From an uncultured Agathobaculum sp. (GTDB lineage Bacteria; Bacillota; Clostridia; Oscillospirales; Butyricicoccaceae): a stretch of DNA of 64,000 bases. The position numbers and the translations under genes were made by a program. The notes beneath the pieces are model-generated. The model did no database searches. It had not been told where the DNA came from and worked only from the letters and a program-made list of their open reading frames with translations. The stretch is from contig NZ_CALWJJ010000010.1 in NCBI RefSeq assembly GCF_944380985.1, positions 1 through 64,000 on the forward strand. The letters run 5' to 3'. Shown here piece after piece: positions 16,479 through 24,733 of this stretch; the first letter of the stretch is position 1, and the number at the start of each line of letters is the position of its first letter.

Positions 16479-16928
16479 TCAAGCGGGCTGGATAACGCCG
16501 CACGCGATCTTTGTGCCGGCGTTGCCGGCCGGCTGGGTAGTAAAATCATCCGGCTGGCTGTGGATGACGACTGTGCGGCCGATAACGTCCTGCACGCGGA
16601 AGCGATTTGTACATACGGCGAGGAACGCATGGCCGTCGCACGAGAAGAGCGGCGGCAGGTCGCCCGCGTGATACGGATGCGGGCAGCCGTCCGGGTTGAA
16701 ATGGCCGCCGGTGTCAGCAAAGTCTGCGCCGCCGCACGACACACCCTCGTGGATGTGCAAGGCAAAAATGCCGGAAGCACAAAGCGAGTCATCGTGAGGC
16801 AGGCCGCTTATGTCGGCAACGACCAGCGTGTCGCGTCCGTAGGGGTAAAAGGTCACAGTACCGGTAGGTCCGCCGCCGCTGCCCGTGACGTGGGCCATTG
16901 CGCCTGGCCGTCCAAAATAAAAATGCAA
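16479..16928 (-). CDS. Cu/Zn superoxide dismutase-family protein, no signal peptide
   Basis: A 149-residue protein of the Cu/Zn SOD fold. Copper ligands are visible in HIHEG and HSQPDD, the bridging His in GGHFNPDG, and zinc ligands in PHPYHAGDLP. The active-site Arg usually in NAGSRxACGVI is Lys here (NAGTKIACGVI). There is no signal peptide, unlike most bacterial SodC. The best start is TTG at 16928 with GAGGTGA 5 bp upstream; an ATG eleven codons in is the alternative. Similar proteins occur in other anaerobic Clostridia; whether they dismute superoxide is not established. It is a single-gene unit with its own terminator. Confidence 0.82.
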   Translation of the reverse strand: MHFYFGRPGAMAHVTGSGGGPTGTVTFYPYGRDTLVVADISGLPHDDSLCASGIFALHIHEGVSCGGADFADTGGHFNPDGCPHPYHAGDLPPLFSCDGHAFLAVCTNRFRVQDVIGRTVVIHSQPDDFTTQPAGNAGTKIACGVIQPA

Positions 16929-17096
16929 GGGGGATCACCTCGCCTTCAGCCTATGCGGACGGGGCGCAGGAGGTGAAATAACGGCAGATCGGATTGTGTA
17001 GATTTTAGCAACAATGCGGGAAAACGGAAAATTTTACTGGATTCCCGGCAAGTTTAGAGGTACAATAGATGCAGACTGAAAAAGGAGAACAGAGCT

Positions 17097-17681
17097 ATGA
17101 AGAAACGATTTTTTTTGACACTGACCCTACTGGCGGCGCTGGCACTTAGCGGCTGTGGCGGCGAGGATGGGCAGACGGACGGCATCGGTACCCATCACGC
17201 GGAGATCGTCATCCAGGATGTCGGCACAATCACGGTCGAGCTTGACGGCGACGCCGCACCCATCACCGTGCAGAACTTTATGGATTTGGCAGAAAGCGGG
17301 TTTTATGATGGTCTGACCTTCCACCGCATCATCAATGGTTTTATGATGCAGGGCGGCGATCCGAGCGGCAACGGCACCGGCGGCTCGGAGCAGACCATCA
17401 CGGGTGAGTTTTCGCAAAACGGTATTCAGAACGATCTATCGCATACGCGCGGCGCGATTTCAATGGCGCGCTCAAGCGATATGAACAGCGCTTCCTCCCA
17501 GTTTTTCATTGTCCACCAGGATAGCACCTATTTGGACGGGCAGTATGCGTGCTTTGGATATGTGACGGAGGGCCTGGACATCGTCGACCAGATCTGCGAG
17601 AACACCCAGGTTGAGGACGCCAACGGAACCGTGCTGGCCGAAAATCAGCCGGTCATCGAAACCGTTCGCATTCTTGACTGA
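17097..17681 (+). CDS. Cyclophilin-type peptidyl-prolyl isomerase lipoprotein
   Basis: A 194-residue exported isomerase. The lipobox ALSGC follows an 18-residue hydrophobic signal, then comes a complete small cyclophilin domain with TFHRIINGFMMQGGDPSGNGTGG, FSQNGIQNDL, ARGSxxNSASSQFFIV-type sequence (MNSASSQFFIVHQDS) and ACFGYVTEGLDIVDQI. The Arg and Phe of the catalytic site are present (FHR, QFFI). It would catalyse folding of exported proteins at the membrane surface. AAAGGAGAACAG precedes the ATG. Confidence 0.92.
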   Translation: MKKRFFLTLTLLAALALSGCGGEDGQTDGIGTHHAEIVIQDVGTITVELDGDAAPITVQNFMDLAESGFYDGLTFHRIINGFMMQGGDPSGNGTGGSEQTITGEFSQNGIQNDLSHTRGAISMARSSDMNSASSQFFIVHQDSTYLDGQYACFGYVTEGLDIVDQICENTQVEDANGTVLAENQPVIETVRILD

Positions 17682-17710
17682 TCGGGCGAGCAAAACCGCT
17701 TTGTCATCAA

Positions 17711-17755
17711 AAAAGGGCTGCAAACCGCTTTGCACGGTTTGCAGTCCTTTTGCTT
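17711..17755 (+). terminator. Terminator after the cyclophilin gene
   Basis: AAAAGGGCTGCAAACCG pairs with CGGTTTGCAGTCCTTTT around a 7-nt loop, followed by GCTTTT. Confidence 0.88.
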
Positions 17756-17762
17756 TTACCGC

Positions 17763-18020
17763 CTATCTGTGAAAAGCGGCAAATAGACCTTTCTTTTCAT
17801 AAGGCTCACTGGCAAACGAGGTCACCGTGTAGCCGGTCTGTGCGATCGCAGTTCGCAGCGCTTGTTCGTCGATCGGCTGCTCGGATAAAATCACAGTTTG
17901 CCGTTTGGTGCGTGATGAGCTAACCTTGCTAACCGCAAAGCCTTTGCGCACCGCGTCGTTGACATGCGCCTCGCACATGCCGCACTGCATCCCATCTACA
18001 CCAACTGTCGTCTTAATCAT
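17763..18020 (-). CDS. Heavy-metal-associated (HMA) domain protein, CopZ-like
   Basis: An 85-residue HMA protein with the metal-binding loop GMQCGMCEAHV near residues 11-21, followed by the ferredoxin-like fold (AVRKGFAVSKVS, QALRTAIAQTGYTVTS). Such proteins carry Cu(I) or related soft metals to ATPases or regulators, but no copper ATPase is nearby. The ATG at 18020 has AAGGAG 10 bp upstream; the GTG nine bases earlier is too close to it. A palindromic operator of DtxR type lies upstream, which hints at metal-dependent control. Confidence 0.88.
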   Translation of the reverse strand: MIKTTVGVDGMQCGMCEAHVNDAVRKGFAVSKVSSSRTKRQTVILSEQPIDEQALRTAIAQTGYTVTSFASEPYEKKGLFAAFHR

Positions 18021-18068
18021 GACTGGCACGCTCCTTCCACATGCGGCAAAGAATACTCTGCCATATTT

Positions 18069-18092
18069 TAAGTTAGCAAATACTAACTAAAA
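18069..18092. promoter_or_regulatory. DtxR/IdeR-like palindromic operator upstream of the HMA gene
   Basis: TTAAGTTAGcaaataCTAACTAA: a perfect core AGTTAG-N6-CTAACT (18071-18088). The TTAGnTTAG/CTAAnCTAA character resembles DtxR-family boxes. It lies about 50-70 bp upstream of the HMA start. Confidence 0.55.
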
Positions 18093-18311
18093 TATAGCAT
18101 GAAACCCAATGAGATGCAAGAGCAAAATCCGGTCAAATGGCGGTTGACCAAGCGGGCGATACGGTGGTAAGATGATGGAAACGGCGAGAGCGGCGCATGA
18201 GGGGCAAGGGCGTCTTTTAAGATGGCGGTCGTTTGCGCCGCGCGCGGCGCGGCGTTGGAAGGCAAACCCACAGCCGTAAATGACGGATAGCGGAAGAAAG
18301 GATGCTTGTAC

Positions 18312-18656
18312 ATGAAAAAGGTAAAGATCACAGTGCTTAAGACCACGCTTGACGAGGCGCTTGCGGCTCAATACGGCGCAGAGGGGCTGACCGCCTGTCC
18401 GATGTTGCGCGAGGGCCAGGTGTTCTACGCCGACTACGCCAAGCCGGACGGCTTTTGCGACGAGGCGTGGAAAGCGATTTACCAGTATGCGTTTGCTCTG
18501 GCGCATGGCGCGGGAGAGGGGCTATTTTACTATGGCGACTGGATTCGCAAGCCGGGCGTTGCGATTTGTAGCTGTAATGACGGCCTGCGGCCGGTGATCT
18601 TCAAGCTGGAGGCAACCGATGAGACTTCTGAGATTGACTATACACCGGTACGCTGA
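18312..18656 (+). CDS. TIGR04076 family protein
   Basis: A 114-residue protein recognised by the family pattern KVKITVLKTTL, TACPMLREGQVFYADYAKPDGFCDEAW, GDWIRKPGVAICSCNDGLRPVIFKLE. Three Cys in the second half (C-S-C plus FC) are typical and may bind a metal or flavin-related ligand, but no function is known. AAAGGA lies 10 bp before the ATG at 18312; an upstream TTG is too close to it. Single-gene unit. Confidence 0.8.
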   Translation: MKKVKITVLKTTLDEALAAQYGAEGLTACPMLREGQVFYADYAKPDGFCDEAWKAIYQYAFALAHGAGEGLFYYGDWIRKPGVAICSCNDGLRPVIFKLEATDETSEIDYTPVR

Positions 18657-18664
18657 GCGGATGG

Positions 18665-18717
18665 ATGCAAAAGCGGGCGCGCATGGATGGAAACATCCGG
18701 CGCGCCCGCTGTTTTGC
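18665..18717. terminator. Bidirectional terminator between TIGR04076 and pseudo-ABC genes
   Basis: GCGGGCGCG (18673-18681) pairs with CGCGCCCGC (18701-18709), with GGATG/CATCC pairing inside. TGTTTTG follows on plus and TTTTGC on minus. Confidence 0.85.
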
Positions 18718-18741
18718 GCAGGTGTAGGCCACCGCGGCCGC

Positions 18742-20172
18742 CTATCCGTTAATATAGCGCAGCCGCTGTAAAAATTCGCTGTTTTCAGTTTTCTCACAGA
18801 TAGCGTCCAGGCCGGAGGAGATCACCCATATAGCCATACCGCGTCGTGCGCAGGCAACCAACATGTGGATAATCATCTCATGGTGAGCGGATTCCTGCCC
18901 AGCGAAGGGGAAAAAGCAAATGAGCAGCCGGGGATTGAGGAAGTACCACTTGAAGTAGGAAAACCGCAGACGCTCGGGCAGCGGCCATTCGCTGAGCGGG
19001 CGCAGCAGGTCCTCGCGGCGGAACCACTGGGAAGCCTCAGTTAGAATATTATCCATAACCGCATGGCGGATGAGGTGCCGGCCGGCCTTGGCAAGCAGAC
19101 AGGTGCTGAGGTTGTCGAGCGCAGTCATGTTGTCGAACAGTACGCCGCCCGGACGGTCTGGGCGCTCGATCTGAACGCCGATCTTGCTGCCGATCAGCCG
19201 AGACAGCTCGGCATGCGCGTAGGCTTTGCCGTCCAAACAGAAGGTGCCGCTCAGCCAGCTCTGCTCGCCGAGGAAGCAATCGCGGATGCGTGAGACGGTG
19301 TTGTAATTTTCATCTTGCAGCAGGGCGATTTCACCGCCCCGGATCTGAAAGCGCAGTGGCGGCGTCGCGGGGAACACCAGGTCGGACACAATGAGCACGG
19401 TCTGGTCGCCCTCGAGCGGCGTCTCGGTTCGGTCGCCGCCGTTGCGCCGCCGCCAGCCGAGGATGTCATATAACTGTGTTCCAAATTCATCCGGATAGAG
19501 GCGATAGTAGGTCTTATGGTTTTTGACCACATCCAGCCGGTTGACATATCGGTATAGAAATTCTTCGTCCATATCGAACAGAAATACCGCGGCGCCCTGG
19601 CCTTGCAGCAGTTGTACACAGCGCATCAGCTCATCCATATCGTGCTGGCGCAGGATCTCGGTGAGACGGTCGAGCACGAGCAGCCGGCACGACCAAAACC
19701 AGGCGCGGAACACGGCAAGACGGAAATAGTCCAGCACAGAAAGGCTGGTCAGCTTGCGCTCGAGCGGGAAGGACAGACCGAGCTGCGCGGCCATGCGCTC
19801 GCTTTCGGGCGCGTGCAGCCGCTGCACTACCTGGCGCCGCTGCCGCTGCCCTATCGGCCGGCCGAGCGCCAGAATAAAATCCCGTGCGGTCAGCTCTCGG
19901 GAGGCAAAGCGGTTTTTGTCCATAATTATAGTGTTTTGCAAGATCCAACGCCGAAGCTCAATCGGTCCGACGCGTGTGCCTGCGCAAAAAGCTGTGCCGC
20001 GCGTCATGTGTGAGCAGCCCTTAAAAATATCAAGGTAGGCGGTGCCCGAAGTCAGATGGTCGTCTACATAAACGCCGACGCACTCACCGCGCGCAATAAA
20101 GATGTTAAACTGGTAGTCGCGGTTCTCGTTCGTAAAATGTCCGTTTTCCACCCGGATCAGTTCTTCTTTCAT
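18742..20172 (-). CDS. Degenerate tandem ABC protein (RbsA/MglA-like pseudo-ATPase) of a two-component operon
   Basis: A 476-residue protein with the two-domain layout of sugar-transporter ATPases such as the 24734-26227 product, but without catalytic motifs. In half 1 the P-loop is GVYVDDHLTSGTAY (residues 33-46, no GKS/T), Walker B is LLVLDRLTEIL (Asp168 kept, Glu replaced by Arg169), and the signature and H-loop are lost (LSVLDYF; FLFDMDEEF). In half 2 the P-loop is IALLQDENYNTVS (282-294) and Walker B LLICFFPFAG has no acidic pair. Flanking structural segments still align, for example VFLFDMDEEFLYRYVNRLDVV. It starts 6 bp after the histidine kinase stop with AGAGGAG. Loss in both halves with an intact frame argues for a retained non-catalytic role, perhaps as a sensor adaptor. 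Confidence 0.75.
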   Translation of the reverse strand: MKEELIRVENGHFTNENRDYQFNIFIARGECVGVYVDDHLTSGTAYLDIFKGCSHMTRGTAFCAGTRVGPIELRRWILQNTIIMDKNRFASRELTARDFILALGRPIGQRQRRQVVQRLHAPESERMAAQLGLSFPLERKLTSLSVLDYFRLAVFRAWFWSCRLLVLDRLTEILRQHDMDELMRCVQLLQGQGAAVFLFDMDEEFLYRYVNRLDVVKNHKTYYRLYPDEFGTQLYDILGWRRRNGGDRTETPLEGDQTVLIVSDLVFPATPPLRFQIRGGEIALLQDENYNTVSRIRDCFLGEQSWLSGTFCLDGKAYAHAELSRLIGSKIGVQIERPDRPGGVLFDNMTALDNLSTCLLAKAGRHLIRHAVMDNILTEASQWFRREDLLRPLSEWPLPERLRFSYFKWYFLNPRLLICFFPFAGQESAHHEMIIHMLVACARRGMAIWVISSGLDAICEKTENSEFLQRLRYING

Positions 20173-20178
20173 CGCGCC

Positions 20179-20997
20179 TTACTCCTCTTGCAACAAAAGC
20201 GGCAGCGTGGCGCAGCACTCTGTACCAACACCTGCCGCGCTGAAAATATGCAGGCCGTAGTCCGCGCCGAACATTAGCCGGATGCGGCTGTTGACGTTAC
20301 GCAACGCGATGCCGCCACGCTGCGGCGCGCGCGGCGGCGCGCCGTTCCCTGCAAACAGTTCGTTTAGCTTTTCCACCTGTTCCTCCGGCATGCCAACGCC
20401 ATCATCGCGCACGCGCAAAAACAACGTCCGCTCGCTGTTTTCCACTATAATGCGGACGGTGCCGTGGCCAACCTTGCCCTCGAGTCCGTGCAGCACGGCG
20501 TTTTCGACCAGCGGCTGCAAGATAAGTTTGGGCATACGCGCTTCAAGTAGGTTTTCGTTTTCCATTTCAAGCTCCATCGAGAGCTTGTCGCCAAAACGGC
20601 AGCGCTGGATGATAAAATAGTTTTCGGCATTATCAAGCTCGTCGGAAAAGGTGACGTATTCCTGTACATTGGAGATCGTATAGCGGAAAAAGGTAGCAAG
20701 CGCCTCGGTGGTCTCGGCGATATCCTCGCAGTCGGCAAGCAGTGCGTCAGCGCGGATGGCCTCGAGCGCATTGTAGAGGAAGTGAGGGTTAATCTGGTTT
20801 TGCAGCGCTAGATACTCGGCCTGCTTTTGCTGCAAACGGGTGATTTCCTCGCCGTGCAGACGCTCCTCAATATCGTGAAAAAACGCCTGTAAATCGGGTG
20901 CGCCGCGCCAGCCGGCATGCAGCACAGCCTCTAGATTTTTATCCAATCGGTAACGTCGGAGCGCCCGGCGCAGCCGTCCGCCGGTCAACAGCCACAT
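20179..20997 (-). CDS. Cytoplasmic LytS/YesM-type histidine kinase lacking a sensor domain
   Basis: A 272-residue kinase. A short basic N-terminus (MWLLTGGRLRRALRRYRLD) and a helical linker lead to the His_kinase box LQNQINPHFLYNALEAIR (His72). The N-box follows (LILQPLVENAVLHGLEG), then the G-box DDGVGMPEEQ and a terminal region with GIALRNVNSRI. No transmembrane helix or extracellular domain is visible, whereas YesM kinases normally have two helices and a large sensor. I prefer ATG 20997 (AGGTAGGTGG upstream) to the GTG that abuts the response-regulator stop. With no sensor of its own, it must be controlled by a partner; the neighbouring pseudo-ABC protein is the obvious candidate. Confidence 0.88.
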   Translation of the reverse strand: MWLLTGGRLRRALRRYRLDKNLEAVLHAGWRGAPDLQAFFHDIEERLHGEEITRLQQKQAEYLALQNQINPHFLYNALEAIRADALLADCEDIAETTEALATFFRYTISNVQEYVTFSDELDNAENYFIIQRCRFGDKLSMELEMENENLLEARMPKLILQPLVENAVLHGLEGKVGHGTVRIIVENSERTLFLRVRDDGVGMPEEQVEKLNELFAGNGAPPRAPQRGGIALRNVNSRIRLMFGADYGLHIFSAAGVGTECCATLPLLLQEE

Positions 20998-21006
20998 ACA
21001 ATCCAC

Positions 21007-22590
21007 CTACCTGTATAGCTTTCTGTAATCCGAGGGGCTGACCCCGGTAATCTTCTTGAACAGCCGTGAGAAATATTTCAGGTCGCGATAGCCGACCGCC
21101 TCGGCCACATCCTGCACAGTCAGCGTCTCCTGGCACAGCAGCGCCTTGGCCTCGTTAATACGCAGCTCGGTTAGATAGTCCATGAAATTCTGGCCAGTCT
21201 CTTTTTTAAACAGTGCGGAAAAATACGTTGCGTTAAAGCCGACGGCGCCGCTGACATCCTCCAGCCGCAACGCCTCGCTGTAATGCTGCTGAATATATCG
21301 TTTGGCCTCGGTGATCGGCCGGGATTCCTGTAAGGATTTTTCGCGGCTCAGGCGGTCGATCTCTTGCCCGACCGTCTGCCGGAGCAGGCGGAAAACATCC
21401 TGCGCGCCGGTGCACCGCCAGAAATCCTCCTCGATGCCCTGTGCAAGCCGGGCCTCAACCTGGCCGCTCTGCTGCATGCCGTAGATGGCGGCCTCGAGCG
21501 CCTGATGAAACCAGTCCTCGATCATCTGCCCGTTGAGTCGGTTGAGCGGCAAAAGACAGCGATAGCTTTCCTCAAGCTCCTGAGAAAAACGCTTCGTGTC
21601 GAGGTATTCGGCAGCTTCCTGCAAACGCTTTTTCTGCGCGGCGTCCATTTGATAGCGGTCGGCAAAGGCAGGCGGATCGTTTTCAGCATCCCGCCAGGGC
21701 TGCGCCCGGCACAACCGGTCGCGGCAGAGCCAGAGCGCCTCGCGCAGTGACTCACCCGCCTGCTCGAGGCAGGGCCTGCGGCTGCCCGCGCAGACCGTGC
21801 TGCGAATATCCCAGAACAGGTCGCGTTGCTTTTCAATTTCGTTGCGGATTTTGGTAAAGCACCGCTTGACATCGACGGTCTGCTGCCCTTGCAAATAGAG
21901 CAGCACGGCGATCCCTTCTTTGCCTGCGGCTGCGGCGTAGGTTTCGGTCAGCTGTGCTGCCTCGTGCCGCACAATTTCCAGCGCATGCCGCATCATAATG
22001 CGGTAGCCGTCCAGATATTGCGCGGCATTGGAAATATCGGGCTTTACCAGCAAGGATAGATAGCTGCCCTCGCCAAAATGCAGGCCGTATTCGGCCTCGG
22101 CCTGCTTGGCGCTGACAAACGGCCGCTGCTGCTCCGCCGCCTGCCAGAGGGCGGACATAAACAGCTCCTGCTGGCGCTCCGCGCTCTTTTGCAGCCGAAA
22201 CTCGATTTCGGCCTGTTCGCCAAGCTTGTCCTTGATGCGCAGCAGGATGCCATGCAACTCCTCCTGTTTGAGCGGCTTGAGCAGATAATCTTCCACGCCG
22301 TATTTGAGCGCGCTCTGCGCGTACTCAAATTGACGATATCCGCTAATGACAATGAAATGCAGCTGGGGCTGCAGCTCCTTAGAGCGGCGGATCAGCTCGA
22401 TTCCGTCACAGCCGGGCATGCGGATGTCGGTAATGAGCAGATGCGGCTGTTGTTCCCGCACCAGCTCGAGCGCGCGCAGGCCGTCGTTGGCCGTGCCTAC
22501 GATCTCATAGCCGAGCGACTGCCAGTCGATCAGCTTTTGCATGAGCAGTATGACCTTGTTTTCATCGTCTGCGAGAACAACCTTCAACAT
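21007..22590 (-). CDS. YesN-type response regulator with AraC DNA-binding domain
   Basis: A 527-residue regulator. The receiver domain covers residues 1-120: acidic pair DDE at 8-10, phospho-acceptor Asp55 in ITDIRMPG, Lys105 in LLKPL. A ~280-residue middle region is variable, and a C-terminal pair of AraC helix-turn-helices follows (LEDVSGAVGFNATYFSALFKKETG; TVQDVAEAVGYRDLKYFSRLFKKITG). This is the usual partner of LytS/YesM kinases controlling carbohydrate uptake genes. It lies downstream of the sugar ABC operon on the same strand, behind a hairpin that may separate or attenuate the two. Confidence 0.92.
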   Translation of the reverse strand: MLKVVLADDENKVILLMQKLIDWQSLGYEIVGTANDGLRALELVREQQPHLLITDIRMPGCDGIELIRRSKELQPQLHFIVISGYRQFEYAQSALKYGVEDYLLKPLKQEELHGILLRIKDKLGEQAEIEFRLQKSAERQQELFMSALWQAAEQQRPFVSAKQAEAEYGLHFGEGSYLSLLVKPDISNAAQYLDGYRIMMRHALEIVRHEAAQLTETYAAAAGKEGIAVLLYLQGQQTVDVKRCFTKIRNEIEKQRDLFWDIRSTVCAGSRRPCLEQAGESLREALWLCRDRLCRAQPWRDAENDPPAFADRYQMDAAQKKRLQEAAEYLDTKRFSQELEESYRCLLPLNRLNGQMIEDWFHQALEAAIYGMQQSGQVEARLAQGIEEDFWRCTGAQDVFRLLRQTVGQEIDRLSREKSLQESRPITEAKRYIQQHYSEALRLEDVSGAVGFNATYFSALFKKETGQNFMDYLTELRINEAKALLCQETLTVQDVAEAVGYRDLKYFSRLFKKITGVSPSDYRKLYR

Positions 22591-22624
22591 GGATATGCCC
22601 TCCAGAAATCATTTTTAGAATAAG

Positions 22625-22656
22625 AAAAGGGAAAACGTATCCGTTTTCCCTTTTCC
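22625..22656 (-). terminator. Terminator or attenuator between sugar transporter and two-component genes
   Basis: A perfect 13-bp stem AAAAGGGAAAACG/CGTTTTCCCTTTT with loop TATC, ending in its own T run on the minus strand. It lies between the binding-protein stop and the response-regulator start. Confidence 0.8.
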
Positions 22657-22733
22657 ATATTCATGATAACATGCCGGCTGTGATTTGCCAACTATTTTTA
22701 CAAAATACACGGCTCGGCTATCGATAGTACGCC

Positions 22734-23702
22734 TTACTGGTAATCGGCCACATTGGAAGCGTCGATCCAGGTGCTGTCAGTGATGATCTCTGTGGTTTCG
22801 AGCGTGCCGCCGTCGAGCAGCGTCACCGCGGCCTCAAGCGCCCGTTCCGCCATCTCACCGCCGTTCTGGGAGACCGTGCCGGTGATACGGCCGTCCTCAA
22901 TGGCCTCAAAGCCGTCCGGGGTGCCGTCAACGCCGGTGATAATGATGCCGCTGTTTGCGCCTGCCGCGTTACCTGCGCCAACGGCCATGCCGTCGTTCTG
23001 GCAGACAATGGCGTCCAGGTCGTAAGCAGACAGCCAGCTCTCTACGGTCGCCTGTGCCTGAGCGGTATCCCACTGGCAGTCAGCCGGGGCAACAACCTGC
23101 ACGATGTCCGGGTAGTTGGCAAGGATGTTTTCATAGCCCTCCATGCGCTGCAGGCCGCCCGAGTCGCCGGACGGGCCGGTCAGGATAGCGATGTTGCCCG
23201 CGCCGCCCAGCAGGTCGGCAACGTGCTGCATCTCGACCTCGCCGGCGGTTACATTATCGCCGTAGGAAACAGCGGAGATACCGTTGTTTTCCCAGTCCGT
23301 GCAAGCAGAAACGATGTTGATCATAACAACGCCCGCGTCCGCTGCGTTGCGGGCGGCGTCTACCAGACCGTCCGGATCGACAGGCTCGAACAGGATCGCG
23401 TCATATCCCTCGGATACGCACTGCTCGATCTGGCTGATCTGGGTGGCAGCGTCCTGGTCGGCGCTCAGCACGGTCAGGTCGACGCCAAGCTCGGCTGCCT
23501 TGGCCTCGGCGGCTTCCGCGATGGCGATCTGGAACGCATTGGTCTGATGCTGGGCGATCAGCGCGATGCGGTAAGCACCGTCGCCGCCGTCCTCAGCGGT
23601 GCCGTCGCCGGACGGTGTGTTGGTCTCGGTGGTGCATGCCGCCATGCTGAGCGCCATTGCGCCGGCCATCATCATGGCCAGAAATCTTTTCTTCATACTC
23701 AT
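22734..23702 (-). CDS. Sugar ABC transporter substrate-binding lipoprotein (RbsB type)
   Basis: A 322-residue lipoprotein with signal ending ALSMAAC, an acidic Gly/Asp-rich linker, then a type I periplasmic-binding domain: YRIALIAQHQTNAFQ, YDAILFEPVDPDGLVDAARNAADAGVVMINI, DAIVCQNDGMAVGA, IIITGVDGTPDGFEAI. Family members bind ribose, galactose, xylose, inositol or autoinducer-2. The specificity cannot be read from the sequence. AAAGGAGG precedes the ATG. Third gene of the ATPase-permease-binding protein operon; being last and lipid-anchored, it delivers ligand to the permease at the membrane. Confidence 0.92.
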   Translation of the reverse strand: MSMKKRFLAMMMAGAMALSMAACTTETNTPSGDGTAEDGGDGAYRIALIAQHQTNAFQIAIAEAAEAKAAELGVDLTVLSADQDAATQISQIEQCVSEGYDAILFEPVDPDGLVDAARNAADAGVVMINIVSACTDWENNGISAVSYGDNVTAGEVEMQHVADLLGGAGNIAILTGPSGDSGGLQRMEGYENILANYPDIVQVVAPADCQWDTAQAQATVESWLSAYDLDAIVCQNDGMAVGAGNAAGANSGIIITGVDGTPDGFEAIEDGRITGTVSQNGGEMAERALEAAVTLLDGGTLETTEIITDSTWIDASNVADYQ

Positions 23703-23769
23703 TTTTCTTCCTCCTTTAAAAGTATCTATGATAAGAGCGGGGCCTTTGCGCCCAGGCTCTTAACATTCA

Positions 23770-24717
23770 TTAGTTTTTCTTGCGCTTGCCCTTCACATCG
23801 ATCAGCACTGCCAGCACGATAATCAGTCCTTTGACGATCTTCTGCCAGTGAGACGATACACCGAGAATGTCCAGGCCGTTGGTGATGACGGTGATCAACA
23901 GGCAGCCGACCACAACACCCCAGGGCTTGCCCACGCCGCCCGACATGGATACGCCGCCGACCACGCAGGCCGTGATTGCGTCCATCTCGTAGCTTTCTGC
24001 GGCGGTTGGCTGGCCGATGGTGACGCGCGAGGTCATCAAAAAGCCGCTCAGACCGGCCAGCAGACCGGCGATGGCAAAGGTGGAAATGCGGATCATGGTG
24101 GTGTTAATGCCCGAAACGCGCGCCGCCTGCAGATTGCCGCCGCAGGCATAGACACGGCGGCCATAGACCGTCTTTGCCAGCACGAACGAGCAGATCAGGA
24201 TAACGATCACAAGGAACACCGCAAGCATCGGTATGCCGAAGAACGAGCTGGCGGCAACCGCTTTATATGCATCGCTGATGCCAGTGACCGGCTTGCCGTC
24301 CGAGGTTAGCAGCGCAAGGCCGCGTACTGCGGTCATGGTGCCGAGCGTCATGATAAACGGCGGCAGGTCGCCAACCGCCACGCCAACGCCATTGACCACG
24401 CCAACTGCAAGGCCGGCGAGCATGGCGACGACAAGCGGAACGATCAGCGGGAACTGGCCCTGGCCGAGCAGCGCCGCAACAATGCCGGAAAACGCAACCG
24501 TCGAGCCGACCGACATATCAAATCCGCCCGCAATAATAACAAACATCATGCCAAAGGACAAAATGCCGTTGATCGAAGCCTGCTTGAGAATGTTGACTAG
24601 GTTGCTCGGCTGGATGAAGCTCGGTTTGAGAAAGGTCAGTATGATGACCAGCGCGATAAAAATCACAAAAATAAAGTATTCGCTTAGCAATGCCTTTGCA
24701 CTTTTTGTCTTTTTCAT
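23770..24717 (-). CDS. Sugar ABC transporter permease (RbsC/AraH type)
   Basis: A 315-residue permease with 8-10 hydrophobic helices. It has the family segments GMMFVIIAGGFDMSVGSTVAFSG, GGNLQAARVSGINTTMIRISTFAIAGLLAGLSGFLMTSR (in parts) and GYEMDAITACVVGGVSMSGGVG-like sequence, all typical of RbsC. The ATG at 24717 (MKKTKSAKALL) has AAAGGGG upstream; the longer in-frame start is not used. It sits between ATPase and binding protein with short gaps. It forms the membrane channel of the sugar importer. Confidence 0.92.
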   Translation of the reverse strand: MKKTKSAKALLSEYFIFVIFIALVIILTFLKPSFIQPSNLVNILKQASINGILSFGMMFVIIAGGFDMSVGSTVAFSGIVAALLGQGQFPLIVPLVVAMLAGLAVGVVNGVGVAVGDLPPFIMTLGTMTAVRGLALLTSDGKPVTGISDAYKAVAASSFFGIPMLAVFLVIVILICSFVLAKTVYGRRVYACGGNLQAARVSGINTTMIRISTFAIAGLLAGLSGFLMTSRVTIGQPTAAESYEMDAITACVVGGVSMSGGVGKPWGVVVGCLLITVITNGLDILGVSSHWQKIVKGLIIVLAVLIDVKGKRKKN

Positions 24718-24733
24718 ATGTACCCCTTTCCTT

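Noticed and set aside
16929..17096. Promoter of the cyclophilin lipoprotein (TGGATT-17-TACAAT at about 17038-17066)
   Set aside because: The -35 is too poor to list as a feature.
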